Below are positions 42,458 to 51,105 of a stretch of 64,000 nucleotides of DNA, in pieces; position 1 is the first letter of the stretch, and the number at the start of each line of letters is the position of its first letter. Both the position numbers and the translations under genes were made by a program. Origin of the DNA: Kytococcus schroeteri (GTDB lineage Bacteria > Actinomycetota > Actinomycetes > Actinomycetales > Dermatophilaceae); assembly GCF_042433515.1 (NCBI RefSeq), contig NZ_JBHLVH010000004.1:1-64000 (forward strand), read 5' to 3'. The notes under the pieces are model-generated. The model saw only the letters and a program-made list of their open reading frames with translations. It did not search any database and was not told where the DNA came from.

Positions 42458-43410
42458 GAGAGCACCTCCCGCGCCTCCGCGACGTCGGCGGTCATCTGCT
42501 CCACGAGCGGCTCGATGCCACCGAAGCGCACCATGCCGCGCAGGCGCTGCACGAACTCCACGCCCACGGACCGGCCGTAGAGGTCCAGCCCCGTCCGGTC
42601 GATGACGTGGGCCTCCACCGTGCGGCGCTGACCGTCGAAGGTGGGGTTGCTGCCCACGGAGATCGCGGCGGGCAGTCGGCGCCCCGGGTCCTCGTCCGGC
42701 GCGTCGTCGAGCACCAGCCAGCCGGCGTAGACGCCGTCGGCGGGGACCATGCCCTCGGCGTCGGCCGAGAGGTTGGCGGTCGGGAAGCCCAGCTCGCGCC
42801 CCCGGTGGTCACCGTGCACCACGGTGCCGCGCACGGTGTGCGGTCGCCCGAGGTGCTCGGCGGCGAGGTCGACTCGGCCGTCGCGCAGGGCGGAACGGAC
42901 CGCGGTGGAGGACCACCGGGTCACGCCGGACTCCCCGCGGTCCTCGAGCACCACCACCTCGAAGCCGAACTCCTCGCCCAGCTCGCGCAGGGTGTCGACG
43001 GTGCCGGCGTTCCCGCGGCCGAAGCGGGAGTCCCGCCCCACGACGATGCGCCGCATCCCGAAGTCGCGCACGTAGGTGCCCTCGACGAACTCGCGGGGCC
43101 CCTGCGCGGCGAGCTCGTGGGTGAACTCCTGCGCCACGACCACGTCCACCCCGGCCGACTCCAGGAGCTCCAGGCGCTGGGCCAGGCTGCACACGGCCTC
43201 CGGCGCGCGCTCGGGGTGGAGCACCTCCAGCGGGTGGGGGTGGAAGGTCAGCACCACGGAGGCGAGGTCGTGCTCCCGCGCCTCGGCGGTGAGGCGGTCC
43301 AGCACGGCCCGGTGCCCACGGTGGAGGCCGTCGAAGGTGCCGATGGTGACGGCGGTGCCGCGCCGGCGCACCTCGTGGGGGACCTGGTCGGGGTGGGTCA
43401 GTCTGAGCAC
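42454..43410 (-). CDS. ribF: bifunctional riboflavin kinase / FAD synthetase
   Basis: 318 residues. N-terminal FAD synthetase module with TIGTFDGLHRGHRAVL and VVGRDSRFGRGNAGT, then the riboflavin kinase module with GRELGFPTANL, GVYAGW, and VEAHVIDRTGLDLYG. It converts riboflavin to FMN and FAD. The GTG at 43410 is preceded at 7 bases by TAGACT, so it may have its own leaderless promoter, although it follows truB by only 10 bases. Confidence 0.95.
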   Translation of the reverse strand: MLRLTHPDQVPHEVRRRGTAVTIGTFDGLHRGHRAVLDRLTAEAREHDLASVVLTFHPHPLEVLHPERAPEAVCSLAQRLELLESAGVDVVVAQEFTHELAAQGPREFVEGTYVRDFGMRRIVVGRDSRFGRGNAGTVDTLRELGEEFGFEVVVLEDRGESGVTRWSSTAVRSALRDGRVDLAAEHLGRPHTVRGTVVHGDHRGRELGFPTANLSADAEGMVPADGVYAGWLVLDDAPDEDPGRRLPAAISVGSNPTFDGQRRTVEAHVIDRTGLDLYGRSVGVEFVQRLRGMVRFGGIEPLVEQMTADVAEAREVLS

Positions 43411-43417
43411 GGCGGCG

Positions 43418-43423
43418 AGTCTA
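43418..43423 (-). promoter_or_regulatory. -10-like element of ribF
   Basis: TAGACT on the minus strand, 7 bases before the GTG at 43410. It lies across the truB stop codon. Confidence 0.4.
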
Positions 43424-44467
43424 CGACCCGGCCCCCGTCGCGGGCGGGAAGACGGTGGTCGGCTGCCACCGCTCCCCCGCGCGCGTGGCCACGGCCACGA
43501 GCTCGCCCGCCTCGTCCAGCAGCGCCGCCCTCCCCGCCTGGTCGACGGTGAGCGCACGGGAGGGGTCGCCCTCCCACGCGGGCTCGGCCGCGGGGGTGAC
43601 CTGCATGCCGTTGCGCACGCGCGCCACGGCGGCATCGTCGAGGCGCCCGACCGGCAGCACCCGGCGGGCCACCTCCCCCATCGGCACCACGGGCAGGTGG
43701 GCCGGCAACCCGCCCCCCTCACGCACCTCCACGAGCTCCTGCAGCGGTGCCGCGAGGTCGAGGGTGAAGCCGCCCACCGCCTCGCGCCGCAGGGCCACCA
43801 GGTGCCCCTCGGAGCCCAGGGCACGGCCCAGGTCGCGCGCCAGGGCGCGGACGTAGGTCCCCGACGAGACCCTCACCCGGACGTCGAGATCGAGGGTCTC
43901 GGTGCCTGAGGCACCCGTCGAGGGTCGACGATCGAGCACCTCGAAGGAGTACACCGTCACCGGCCTCGGGGCGAGCTCGAACTCCTCCCCGTCACGCACC
44001 TTGGCGTGGGCGCGCTTGCCGTCCACCTTGAGGGCGCTCACGGCGCTGGGGACCTGCTGGACCTCCCCGGTGAGCGACGCGACGGCGTCCTGCAGCGCCG
44101 GACCACCGGCCAGCAGGACCTCGCGGTCGGGCACACCCGGCGTGGCGGTGAACTCGCCCTGGGCGTCCTCGGTGGTGGTGCCCTCCCCCAGCCGGATCGT
44201 GGCGGAGTAGGTCTTGTCGGCACCCACCAGGTGGGTCAGCAAGCGGGTGGCCCGCCCCACCCCCACGAGCAGGACGCCCGTCGCCATGGGGTCGAGGGTG
44301 CCGGCGTGCCCCACCTTGCGGGTGGCGCACAGCCAGCGGCAGCGCGAGACGACGTCGTGGGAGGTCGGTCCCTCGGGCTTGTCGAGCACGAGGAGGCCGT
44401 CCGGCGCCGGGTCCGGACGCGGGGTCCGGGGCGCGGGACGGCCCTGCGACGCCGACCTGCCGCTCAC
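43421..44467 (-). CDS. truB: tRNA pseudouridine55 synthase
   Basis: 348 residues. GLLVLDKPEGPTSHDVV starts the TruB core; the catalytic Asp is in KVGHAGTLDPMATGVL near residue 59. YSATIRLGEGTTTEDAQGE and the actinobacterial-type C-terminal domain follow. It converts U55 of the tRNA T-loop to pseudouridine. It overlaps rbfA by 4 bases. Confidence 0.95.
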   Translation of the reverse strand: MSGRSASQGRPAPRTPRPDPAPDGLLVLDKPEGPTSHDVVSRCRWLCATRKVGHAGTLDPMATGVLLVGVGRATRLLTHLVGADKTYSATIRLGEGTTTEDAQGEFTATPGVPDREVLLAGGPALQDAVASLTGEVQQVPSAVSALKVDGKRAHAKVRDGEEFELAPRPVTVYSFEVLDRRPSTGASGTETLDLDVRVRVSSGTYVRALARDLGRALGSEGHLVALRREAVGGFTLDLAAPLQELVEVREGGGLPAHLPVVPMGEVARRVLPVGRLDDAAVARVRNGMQVTPAAEPAWEGDPSRALTVDQAGRAALLDEAGELVAVATRAGERWQPTTVFPPATGAGS

Positions 44468-44898
44468 TGGTCCTCGTCGTCGGCCGGCTTCTTGTACGGG
44501 TCCTCGTCGCCGGCGTAGACGGCCCCGGCGTTCTCCCGCGCACGGCGCTCGTCGTCCTCCTTGGCGCGGCGCAGCACGTCCTCGAGGTGGGCGGCGTCCT
44601 CGGGCAGGGCGTCATGCACGAACTCCAGCGAGGGCGTCATGCGGATGCCCAGGCCCTTGCCGACCAGGGTGCGGAGCTTGCCGCGGTTGCGCTGCAGCAG
44701 CTCGTCGGTGAGCTCCCGCTGGCGGTCGTCGCCGAGCACGGTCCAGAACACAGTGGCGTGCTGCAGGTCAGGGGTCACGCGGGCGTCGGTGACCGTCATC
44801 ATGCCCAGGTCCGGGTCCTTGACCACGGCGGCGACGTTCTCCGCGAGGATGTCGCGGATGCGCTCGGCGATCTTGCGGGCGCGTGCGGGGTCGGCCAT
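44464..44898 (-). CDS. rbfA: ribosome-binding factor A
   Basis: 144 residues. KH-type core: ARKIAERIRDILAENVAAVV, VTVTDARVTPDLQHATVFWTVLG, and RMTPSLEFVHDALPEDAAHLEDVLRRA. It matures the 30S subunit. The ATG at 44898 is preceded by GAAGGAG; the frame upstream is untranslated leader. The acidic C-terminal tail is common in actinobacteria. Confidence 0.94.
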   Translation of the reverse strand: MADPARARKIAERIRDILAENVAAVVKDPDLGMMTVTDARVTPDLQHATVFWTVLGDDRQRELTDELLQRNRGKLRTLVGKGLGIRMTPSLEFVHDALPEDAAHLEDVLRRAKEDDERRARENAGAVYAGDEDPYKKPADDEDQ

Positions 44899-44962
44899 GT
44901 CGGGCTCCTTCGTGCAGGGGGTCGTGCTGGCGGGGCACCAGCCTAGGTCAGGTCTCGTACGG

Positions 44963-44998
44963 CCGAGGGGCCGCACCCGGGTGGGTGCGGCCCCTCGG
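44963..44998 (-). terminator. perfect 16-bp hairpin between infB and rbfA
   Basis: Arms 44963-44978 and 44983-44998 are exactly complementary, with a 4-base loop. It lies 20 bases past the infB stop and would cut the long rimP-nusA-infB message from rbfA-truB-ribF. Confidence 0.7.
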
Positions 44999-45017
44999 AC
45001 CGGAGGTGCGGTGCGCG

Positions 45018-47840
45018 TCAGTCGCGCGGCTTCTCCCGCATCTCGTAGGTGGTGATGAGGTCACCCTCCTGGACGTCGTTCCACGAGCCCAGGTTGATAC
45101 CGCACTCGAAGCCCTCGCGGACCTCGGTGACGTCGTCCTTGAAGCGCCGCAGACCGGTGAGCTCCAGGTCCTCGGTGATGACGACGCCGTCGCGCGTGAT
45201 GCGCGCCTTGGCGCCGCGACGCACCTCGCCCGAGCGGACGATCGAACCGGCGATGTTGCCGAACTTCGAGGAGCGGAAGACCTCGCGGATCTCGGCCGAG
45301 CCGGTCTCCACCTCCTCGTACTCCGGCTTGAGCATGCCCTTGAGGGCGTTCTCGATGTCCTCGATCGCCTGGTAGATGACCGAGTAGTACCGGATCTCGA
45401 CGCCCTCGCGCTCGGCATAGTCCGCGTTCTGGCCCTCGGCCCGCACGTTGAAGCCGAGGATGACCGCGTCGGACGCGACGGCGAGGTTGATGTTGTTCAT
45501 CGTGATGGCGCCGACGCCGCGGTCGATGATCCGCAGGTCGACCTCGTCGCCCACGTCGAGCTGCAGCAGCGCGTCCTCCAGGGCCTCGACCGAACCCGAC
45601 ACGTCACCCTTGAGGATGAGGTTGAGGGTCTCGACCTTGCCCTTGGCGAGGGCCTCGTTGAGGTCCTCGAGGCTGATGCGCTTGCGGGCCTTGGCCAGCG
45701 AGGCCTGACGGTCCGCGGCCTCACGCTTCTCGGCGATCTGGCGGGCGGTGCGGTCGTCCGGGGCCACCACGAAGGTGTCACCGGCGCGGGCCACGGAGTC
45801 CATGCCCAGCACCTGCACCGGGCGGGAGGGCAGCGCCTCCTCCACCGGGTTGCCGTGCTCGTCGAGCATCGCGCGGACGCGGCCGTAGGCCGAGCCCGAC
45901 ACGATGGCGTCGCCGACGCGCAGCGTTCCGGAGGTCACCAGGACGGTGGCCACGGCACCGCGGCCACGGTCCAGGTTGGCCTCGATGGCCACACCACGGG
46001 CGTCCTTGTCCGGGTTGGCGCGCAGCTCCAGGGCGGCGTCCGCGGTGAGCAGGACCGCCTCGAGCAGGCCGTCGATGTTGTCGCCGTTCTTGGCCGACAC
46101 GTCGACGAACATCACGTCACCGCCGTACTCCTCGGCGACCAGCTCGTACTCGGTGAGCTGCTGGCGCACCTTGGCCGGGTTGGCGCCCGCCACATCGACC
46201 TTGTTGACCGCTACCACGATCGGCACGTCGGCCGCCTTGGCGTGGTTGAGGGCCTCGATGGTCTGCGGCATGACGCCGTCGTCGGCCGCGACCACGAGGA
46301 TCGCGATGTCGGTGACCTTGGCACCACGGGCACGCATGGCGGTGAACGCCTCGTGACCCGGGGTGTCGATGAAGGTCAGCGCACGCTCCTCGCCCTCGTG
46401 CTCGGTGTGCACCTGGTAGGCACCGATGTGCTGCGTGATGCCACCGGCCTCACCGCCGCCGACGTCGGCCTTGCGGATGGCGTCGAGCAGGCGGGTCTTT
46501 CCGTGGTCGACATGACCCATGACGGTCACGACCGGCGGACGCGGGGCCAGGTCCTCGTCGGTCTCGGCGGCCTCCTCGGCCTCGAGGTCGATGTTGAACG
46601 AGCTGAGCAGCTCGGCCTCCTCCTCCTCGGGGGAGACCACCTGGATGTCGTAGCCGAGCTCCGCGCCGAGCACACCGAAGGTGTCCTCGTCCAGGGACTG
46701 GGTGGCCGTGGCCATCTCGCCCAGGTGGAAGAGCACCGTCACCAGCGACGCCGGGTTGGCGTTGATCTTGTCGGCGAAGTCCGTGAGCGACGAGCCGCGG
46801 CGCACCTTGATGACGGTCGAGCCGTCACCGCGGGGAACCTGCACACCTCCGATGGAGGGTGCCTGCATCTGCTCGAACTCGGCGCGCTTGGCGCGCTTGG
46901 ACTTGCGGGCCTTGCGCTTGCCGCCTCCGCGACCGAAGGCACCCTGGGTGCCACCACGGCCGCCGCGACCGCCACGCGGGCCACCACCGACGGGGCCGCC
47001 ACCGGGACGACCGCCGGGACCGCCACGGCCCCGCTGCGGACGCTCACCGGGGCGCGGCACGGCGGCCTTGCCCGGCATCATGTTCGGGTTCGGGCGGGGG
47101 CCGCCACCGGGACGGGGCCCGGGGGTCGGTGCGCCGCCCTCGGCCGGACGGCGCTGGCCGGGAGCGGCCGGCGCACCCTGGCGACGGTCACCGCCCGGAC
47201 GCGGCGCACCCGGCTTGCCGGCACCACGGGCGCTGCCCGGCTTGGGCATGCCCTGGCTGGTGGCGAAGGGGTTGTTGCCCGGACGCGGCGCACCCGGCTT
47301 GCCGGCACCACGGGCGCTGCCCGGCTTGGGCATGCCCTGGCTCGGCGCGAACGGGTTGTTGCCCGGACGGGCCGCCTTGGGGCCGGGAGTGGCCTTGGGG
47401 CCCGGCGTGGCGGCCGGAGCGGCCTTGCCCGCGGACTCCTGCTGGGCGGCGCGGCCCGGCTTCGGCCCGGGGGTCGCCTTGGGACCCGGGGTCGCCTTCG
47501 GCCCGGGGGTCGGCGCAGCGGGCTTCCCCGCGGACGGCTTGGGACCGGGCGTGGCCTTCGGGCCGGGCGTCGCGCCCTTGGGACCGGGGGTCGCCTTCGG
47601 ACCCGGCTTGGGGCCGGACCCGGCGGCCGGCTTGGCGTCGGCCTTCTTCTGCTCGCCCGCAGGGGCGTCGGCCGGCTGCGCGCCGGCAGGGGGGTTGTCG
47701 CGCACCTTGCGCACGACCGGGGCTTCGACCGTCGACGACGCCGACTTGACGAACTCGCCCTGCTCCTTCAGGTGGGCCAGCAGCTCCTTGCTGGTGACTC
47801 CGAGCTCCTTCGCGAGCTCGTGGACCCTGAGCTTTGCCAC
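45018..47840 (-). CDS. infB: translation initiation factor IF-2
   Basis: 940 residues. The N-terminal IF2-N domain (AKLRVHELAKELGVTSKELLAHLKEQGEFVKSASS) is followed by about 330 residues of Gly/Pro/Ala/Lys/Arg-rich linker with many PGPKATPGPK repeats. The second half is the GTPase with GHVDHGKTRLLD, DTPGHEAF and NKVD, then the four C-terminal domains. It delivers initiator tRNA to the ribosome. Inside the linker an 84-bp DNA unit is repeated twice in tandem. The order nusA-ylxR-infB-rbfA is the standard one. Confidence 0.97.
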   Translation of the reverse strand: MAKLRVHELAKELGVTSKELLAHLKEQGEFVKSASSTVEAPVVRKVRDNPPAGAQPADAPAGEQKKADAKPAAGSGPKPGPKATPGPKGATPGPKATPGPKPSAGKPAAPTPGPKATPGPKATPGPKPGRAAQQESAGKAAPAATPGPKATPGPKAARPGNNPFAPSQGMPKPGSARGAGKPGAPRPGNNPFATSQGMPKPGSARGAGKPGAPRPGGDRRQGAPAAPGQRRPAEGGAPTPGPRPGGGPRPNPNMMPGKAAVPRPGERPQRGRGGPGGRPGGGPVGGGPRGGRGGRGGTQGAFGRGGGKRKARKSKRAKRAEFEQMQAPSIGGVQVPRGDGSTVIKVRRGSSLTDFADKINANPASLVTVLFHLGEMATATQSLDEDTFGVLGAELGYDIQVVSPEEEEAELLSSFNIDLEAEEAAETDEDLAPRPPVVTVMGHVDHGKTRLLDAIRKADVGGGEAGGITQHIGAYQVHTEHEGEERALTFIDTPGHEAFTAMRARGAKVTDIAILVVAADDGVMPQTIEALNHAKAADVPIVVAVNKVDVAGANPAKVRQQLTEYELVAEEYGGDVMFVDVSAKNGDNIDGLLEAVLLTADAALELRANPDKDARGVAIEANLDRGRGAVATVLVTSGTLRVGDAIVSGSAYGRVRAMLDEHGNPVEEALPSRPVQVLGMDSVARAGDTFVVAPDDRTARQIAEKREAADRQASLAKARKRISLEDLNEALAKGKVETLNLILKGDVSGSVEALEDALLQLDVGDEVDLRIIDRGVGAITMNNINLAVASDAVILGFNVRAEGQNADYAEREGVEIRYYSVIYQAIEDIENALKGMLKPEYEEVETGSAEIREVFRSSKFGNIAGSIVRSGEVRRGAKARITRDGVVITEDLELTGLRRFKDDVTEVREGFECGINLGSWNDVQEGDLITTYEMREKPRD
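47193..47360 (-). repeat. two 84-bp in-frame tandem repeats in infB
   Basis: Copies at 47193-47276 and 47277-47360 differ by only a few bases and encode two 28-residue units built on RPGNNPF and SQGMPKPGSARGAGKPGAP. Being a multiple of three, the unit could expand or shrink without breaking the frame. Confidence 0.85.
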
Positions 47841-47909
47841 ATCTCTCCTGTCTGGCCCTCGCCAGGCAGGCGGGGCCTTTGTCAGTACTGGGTGCTCATC
47901 GCTGAGTAC

Positions 47910-48332
47910 TCATCGGGTGCTCATCGCGTGTGTCCCGCTTCCATGTCCTGTTCCTCTCGTCTGCTCGCCCGAGGTCGTGAGCCCTTCTGCCCACGAGATG
48001 ACCTCGCCGAGGTCGACGTCGCCCGGGAGCCGCAGGGCTCTCGGGATGGCGCGCCGCTGCACGGCACGCTCCACGCACGCAGGGTCGGGGTGGAGGTGTG
48101 CTCCACGCCCGGGCAACCTACGCATCGGGTCCGGCACCACACGCGTGCCGGACCGACCGGATGTCCGGGGCCCGTCCGGACCGCCGTCGTGCCCGGCAGC
48201 CACCCCGGTCGGTTCCGAGGGGGCAGGGATGGCGACGAGGCGCACGAACTCCGCCTGGGGGTCCCTGCCGCGGCACCCGACGCACGTTCGCACGGGGGTG
48301 TGGGGGGCAGGCGTACCCGCAGGACCACCCAT
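47910..48332 (-). CDS. ylxR: YlxR/DUF448 family RNA-binding protein
   Basis: 140 residues. The YlxR core VRTCVGCRGRDPQAEFVRLVA opens the fold, and the RRLPGRGAHLHPDPACVERAVQRRAIPRALR segment (GRGAYxHP pattern) follows after an insert of about 25 residues not usual in the family. The fold is small and probably binds RNA; it is encoded between nusA and infB as in most bacteria. The ATG at 48332 lies 17 bases after nusA ends. Confidence 0.88.
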   Translation of the reverse strand: MGGPAGTPAPHTPVRTCVGCRGRDPQAEFVRLVAIPAPSEPTGVAAGHDGGPDGPRTSGRSGTRVVPDPMRRLPGRGAHLHPDPACVERAVQRRAIPRALRLPGDVDLGEVISWAEGLTTSGEQTRGTGHGSGTHAMSTR

Positions 48333-48348
48333 TCTAACCCGCCGGACG

Positions 48349-49383
48349 TCAGCCCGCCGACGGCGGGGCTGCCGGGGCGTCCGCGTCCGCCGCCCCACCG
48401 ACCGGCTGGTCCGGCTGGATGTCGATGCGCCAGCCGGTCAGGCGGGCCGCCAGACGGGCGTTCTGCCCCTCCTTGCCGATGGCCAGGGAGAGCTGGTGGG
48501 AGGGCACCGTGACCCGCGCCGAGCGGGTCTTGGCGTCCACCACCGTCACGGAGGTTACCTTGGCCGGGGAGAGCGCTGCGGCCACGAAGCGCTGCGGGTC
48601 CTCGTCGTAGTCGACGATGTCGATCTTCTCGCCCTGCAGCTCGTTCATCACCGCCCGCACGCGGCCCCCCATCGGGCCGATGCAGGCGCCCTTGGCGTTG
48701 ACGCCGGACTGCGTCCCGCGCACGGCCACCTTGGACCGGTGCCCCGCCTCGCGGGCGATGGACTCGATCTTCACGGTGCCGTCGGCCACCTCGGGCACCT
48801 CGAGCGCGAAGAGCTTGCGCACGAGGTTGGGGTGGGTGCGGCTCAGGCCGATGACCGGGCCCTTCATACCGCGCTTGACGTGGATGACGTAGCAGCGGAT
48901 GCGGTCGCCGTGGGCGTACTTCTCCAGCGGCACCTGCTCGGAGGTGCCCAGCAGGCCCTCGATGGTGCCGAGGTCGACGTGGATGGCGTGCGGGTCGTTG
49001 CTCTGCTGGATGACCCCGGCGACGATGTCGCCCTCCTTGCCCTTGAAGTCACCCAGGACGGCCTCGTCCTCGATGTCGCGCAGGCGCTGGCGGATCACCT
49101 GGCGCACGGTGAACGCCCCGATCCGGCCGAAGTCCTCGGGGGTGTCGTCGAACTCGGGACCGGCCTCGCCGCGCGTGCCGTCCTCGAGCACCGGCGCGTC
49201 CTCGCGGGCCCACACCACGACCTGCCCGGTCTTGCGGTCGAGCTCCACGCGCGCGTTGCGCCGGCCGCCGGCCTCGTGCTGGTAGGCCTGCAGGAGGCCG
49301 GCCTCCAGGGAGGGCACCAGCACGTCGAGCGGGATCTCGCGCTCTCGCTCCAGGTCGCGGAGCACTGCCATGTCGATCTTCAT
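48349..49383 (-). CDS. nusA: transcription termination/antitermination factor NusA
   Basis: 344 residues, the short actinobacterial form. The N-terminal RNA polymerase-binding domain (to about 110) is followed by an S1 domain with EGDIVAGVIQQSNDP and two KH domains with EVPEVADGTVKIESIAREAGHRSKVAV and CIGPMGGRVRAVMNELQGEKIDIV. There are no C-terminal acidic repeats, as expected. A run of AGGAGAAGACA lies just before the ATG. Confidence 0.95.
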   Translation of the reverse strand: MKIDMAVLRDLEREREIPLDVLVPSLEAGLLQAYQHEAGGRRNARVELDRKTGQVVVWAREDAPVLEDGTRGEAGPEFDDTPEDFGRIGAFTVRQVIRQRLRDIEDEAVLGDFKGKEGDIVAGVIQQSNDPHAIHVDLGTIEGLLGTSEQVPLEKYAHGDRIRCYVIHVKRGMKGPVIGLSRTHPNLVRKLFALEVPEVADGTVKIESIAREAGHRSKVAVRGTQSGVNAKGACIGPMGGRVRAVMNELQGEKIDIVDYDEDPQRFVAAALSPAKVTSVTVVDAKTRSARVTVPSHQLSLAIGKEGQNARLAARLTGWRIDIQPDQPVGGAADADAPAAPPSAG

Positions 49384-49452
49384 TGTCTTCTCCTCGCACG
49401 GCCCCGTGGGGGCTCGGACAGCTGTGGGCCCCGCGGTCGCGGGGCGGGTGGG

Positions 49453-49935
49453 TCACCGGCGGAACTCGACCTGGACCTGACCGGTGCCGGTCTCACCGGC
49501 AGCCAGGGTGCGCCCGTCCTCGAGCTCGACGCCCTCGGTGGTGACGCGCACGACGCGGGCGGTGAACGGCTCGGCGCCCTCCGCCCGGAACTCCACCAGC
49601 CGCCCCACGGCGCGGCGGAAGTGCTCCGGGGCGGTGAGCGGACGGTCGACGCCCGGGGAGCTGACCTCGAGCGTGTAGGGCTGCTCGCCGAAGGGGTCGT
49701 CGGCGTCGATGGCGGTGCTCACGGCCTCGGTGGCCTCGGCCACCTGGTCGAGGGTCACCGGCTCCAGCACGGAGGCCCCGTCGTCCTGCGCCGGGAGGGT
49801 GGGCTCCACCAGGACGCGCACCACCGAGCGCTTGCCGGCCGGCGTGATGACGACGTCGGGGACCTCGAGCCCCAGCGGGGCGACGGCCTGCCCGGCGATC
49901 TGCTGCACCTTCTCGGCGCGGTCTGCGAGTGCCAC
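49453..49935 (-). CDS. rimP: ribosome maturation factor RimP
   Basis: 160 residues. The N-terminal domain has VVITPAGKRSVVRVLVE; the C-terminal part contains PFGEQPYTLEVSSPGVDRPLTAPEHFRRAVGRLVE, the RimP signature. It is needed for 30S assembly. The GTG at 49935 is preceded by GGAGG with 5 bases of spacing. First gene of the rimP-nusA-ylxR-infB series. Confidence 0.95.
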   Translation of the reverse strand: MALADRAEKVQQIAGQAVAPLGLEVPDVVITPAGKRSVVRVLVEPTLPAQDDGASVLEPVTLDQVAEATEAVSTAIDADDPFGEQPYTLEVSSPGVDRPLTAPEHFRRAVGRLVEFRAEGAEPFTARVVRVTTEGVELEDGRTLAAGETGTGQVQVEFRR

Positions 49936-50085
49936 GTGTGCCTCCTGGTGCCGGTCGGACGGCTGTTCTCGAGTCGGATGCCCGGCGCGGTGCGCACCGA
50001 ATTGTGGCCAGCATCCTAGTCGGGAACGATCCGGACGGGCGAGTCCACCGCAGCGGGCCCGCTGCCCGCGTGCCATCATCGGAGC

Positions 50086-51042
50086 GTGATGATGCGCCTC
50101 CCCCACCGCGACGACCGCACCGCCCCCTCGGACACCGCCACGCCGAGCGGCCCCTCGCGCCGTGCCTGGGCCCGGGCGGCCGTCGCCGGGCTGGTGCTGC
50201 CGGCCGGGCTCTCGGCCTGCGGGGTGCACCGCGAGAGCGAGGCGCACCCGGGACGCCAGGCGTCCGCCGACGAGACGGTGCTCCAGCTCGTGCAGAGCGG
50301 TGCCCGCTACGCGATGGCGACCTCCCGCGCGCACGGCGCCGTGCCCCACGCCCAGCGCCCGGCCACGTACATCTCCACGCGCTGGGTCACCGACGGCCTG
50401 GTGGAGCAGGTGCGCCACCTCAAGGAGAAGAACGGTGCGGTGGCGATCGACGAGAAGAAGGTGCTGCAGCCGGAGGTGAACCGCGACGTCGCGCGTGCCC
50501 TGCTGGCCTCCGCCGACGCGATCCTCCCCCGCCTGCACGAGGCCACGGACGACCTCCCCGTGGCCAGCGACATGGTGGCCTGGTGGATCGGCGCCGCCCA
50601 CGTGGTGAACCCCGTGGGGCCGCTCGTGAGCCTGCCCAACGACTGCGCACCGGTGGCGGCGTCCGCCCTCGGCTCCCTGCACGAGGTCACGTGGGCGATG
50701 CAGGTGCTCACCACCCGCCTGGGCCCCGACGCCCGCAAGCCCGGCGTGCGCCGGCTGGGACAGTTGCAGGACGCGCGGCGGGTGGTGCAGAACCTCGCCG
50801 GCCGCGCCGGGCCCTCGCAGGAGATCGGGTACGCCCTGCCGCGAGAGGTCATGGACCGCAAGGAGCGCGGAGACCGGTTCCGGGCCGTGCTCGACCCGTG
50901 GGTGGCCGAGCTGCGCACGCAGGTGGCCGACCGCGGCGACGACCCGAAGGCGGTGCACCTGTACACGGCCCTGCTGGGGATCGCCACCGGCCTGCAGATG
51001 GACTGGAACGAGCACTCCACGCCGAGCGTGCCGCAGGACTGA
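50086..51042 (+). CDS. helical lipoprotein next to rimP, unknown
   Basis: 318 residues. Twin-Arg-containing signal with a hydrophobic run and lipobox LSACG (Cys near residue 46). The rest is mostly helical without clear metal ligands: QLVQSGARYAMATSRAHG, VNRDVARALLASADAILPRLHEA, and TALLGIATGLQMDWNEHS. In other actinobacteria ferritin-like (DUF4439) lipoproteins occur at this place divergent from rimP, but I do not see that family's motifs, so the product is left unnamed. GTG at 50086 or ATG at 50089; a CATCAT element lies 6 bases before the GTG. Confidence 0.7.
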   Translation: MMMRLPHRDDRTAPSDTATPSGPSRRAWARAAVAGLVLPAGLSACGVHRESEAHPGRQASADETVLQLVQSGARYAMATSRAHGAVPHAQRPATYISTRWVTDGLVEQVRHLKEKNGAVAIDEKKVLQPEVNRDVARALLASADAILPRLHEATDDLPVASDMVAWWIGAAHVVNPVGPLVSLPNDCAPVAASALGSLHEVTWAMQVLTTRLGPDARKPGVRRLGQLQDARRVVQNLAGRAGPSQEIGYALPREVMDRKERGDRFRAVLDPWVAELRTQVADRGDDPKAVHLYTALLGIATGLQMDWNEHSTPSVPQD

Positions 51043-51085
51043 GACGCACCACACCGACGACCGACGCACCACACCGACGCACCAC
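51043..51085 (+). repeat. GACGCACCAC direct repeats before the first capA-like gene
   Basis: GACGCACCACACCGACG occurs at 51043 and 51063 (period 20), with a shortened third copy at 51076. It fills most of the 63-base gap. A variant GGACGCACC also precedes the second capA-like gene. Confidence 0.75.
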
Positions 51086-51105
51086 GACCGACGACCGGGG
51101 GAACC

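Noticed and set aside
50086..51042. Naming the rimP-side lipoprotein a ferritin-like DUF4439 protein
   Set aside because: Position fits, but I could not see the family's ligand residues, so only a neutral description is given.
51043..51085. GACGCACCAC repeats as iterons of a replication origin
   Set aside because: No dnaA or repA gene, no AT-rich stretch, and the position in a 63-base gap between lipoprotein genes points to local duplication.
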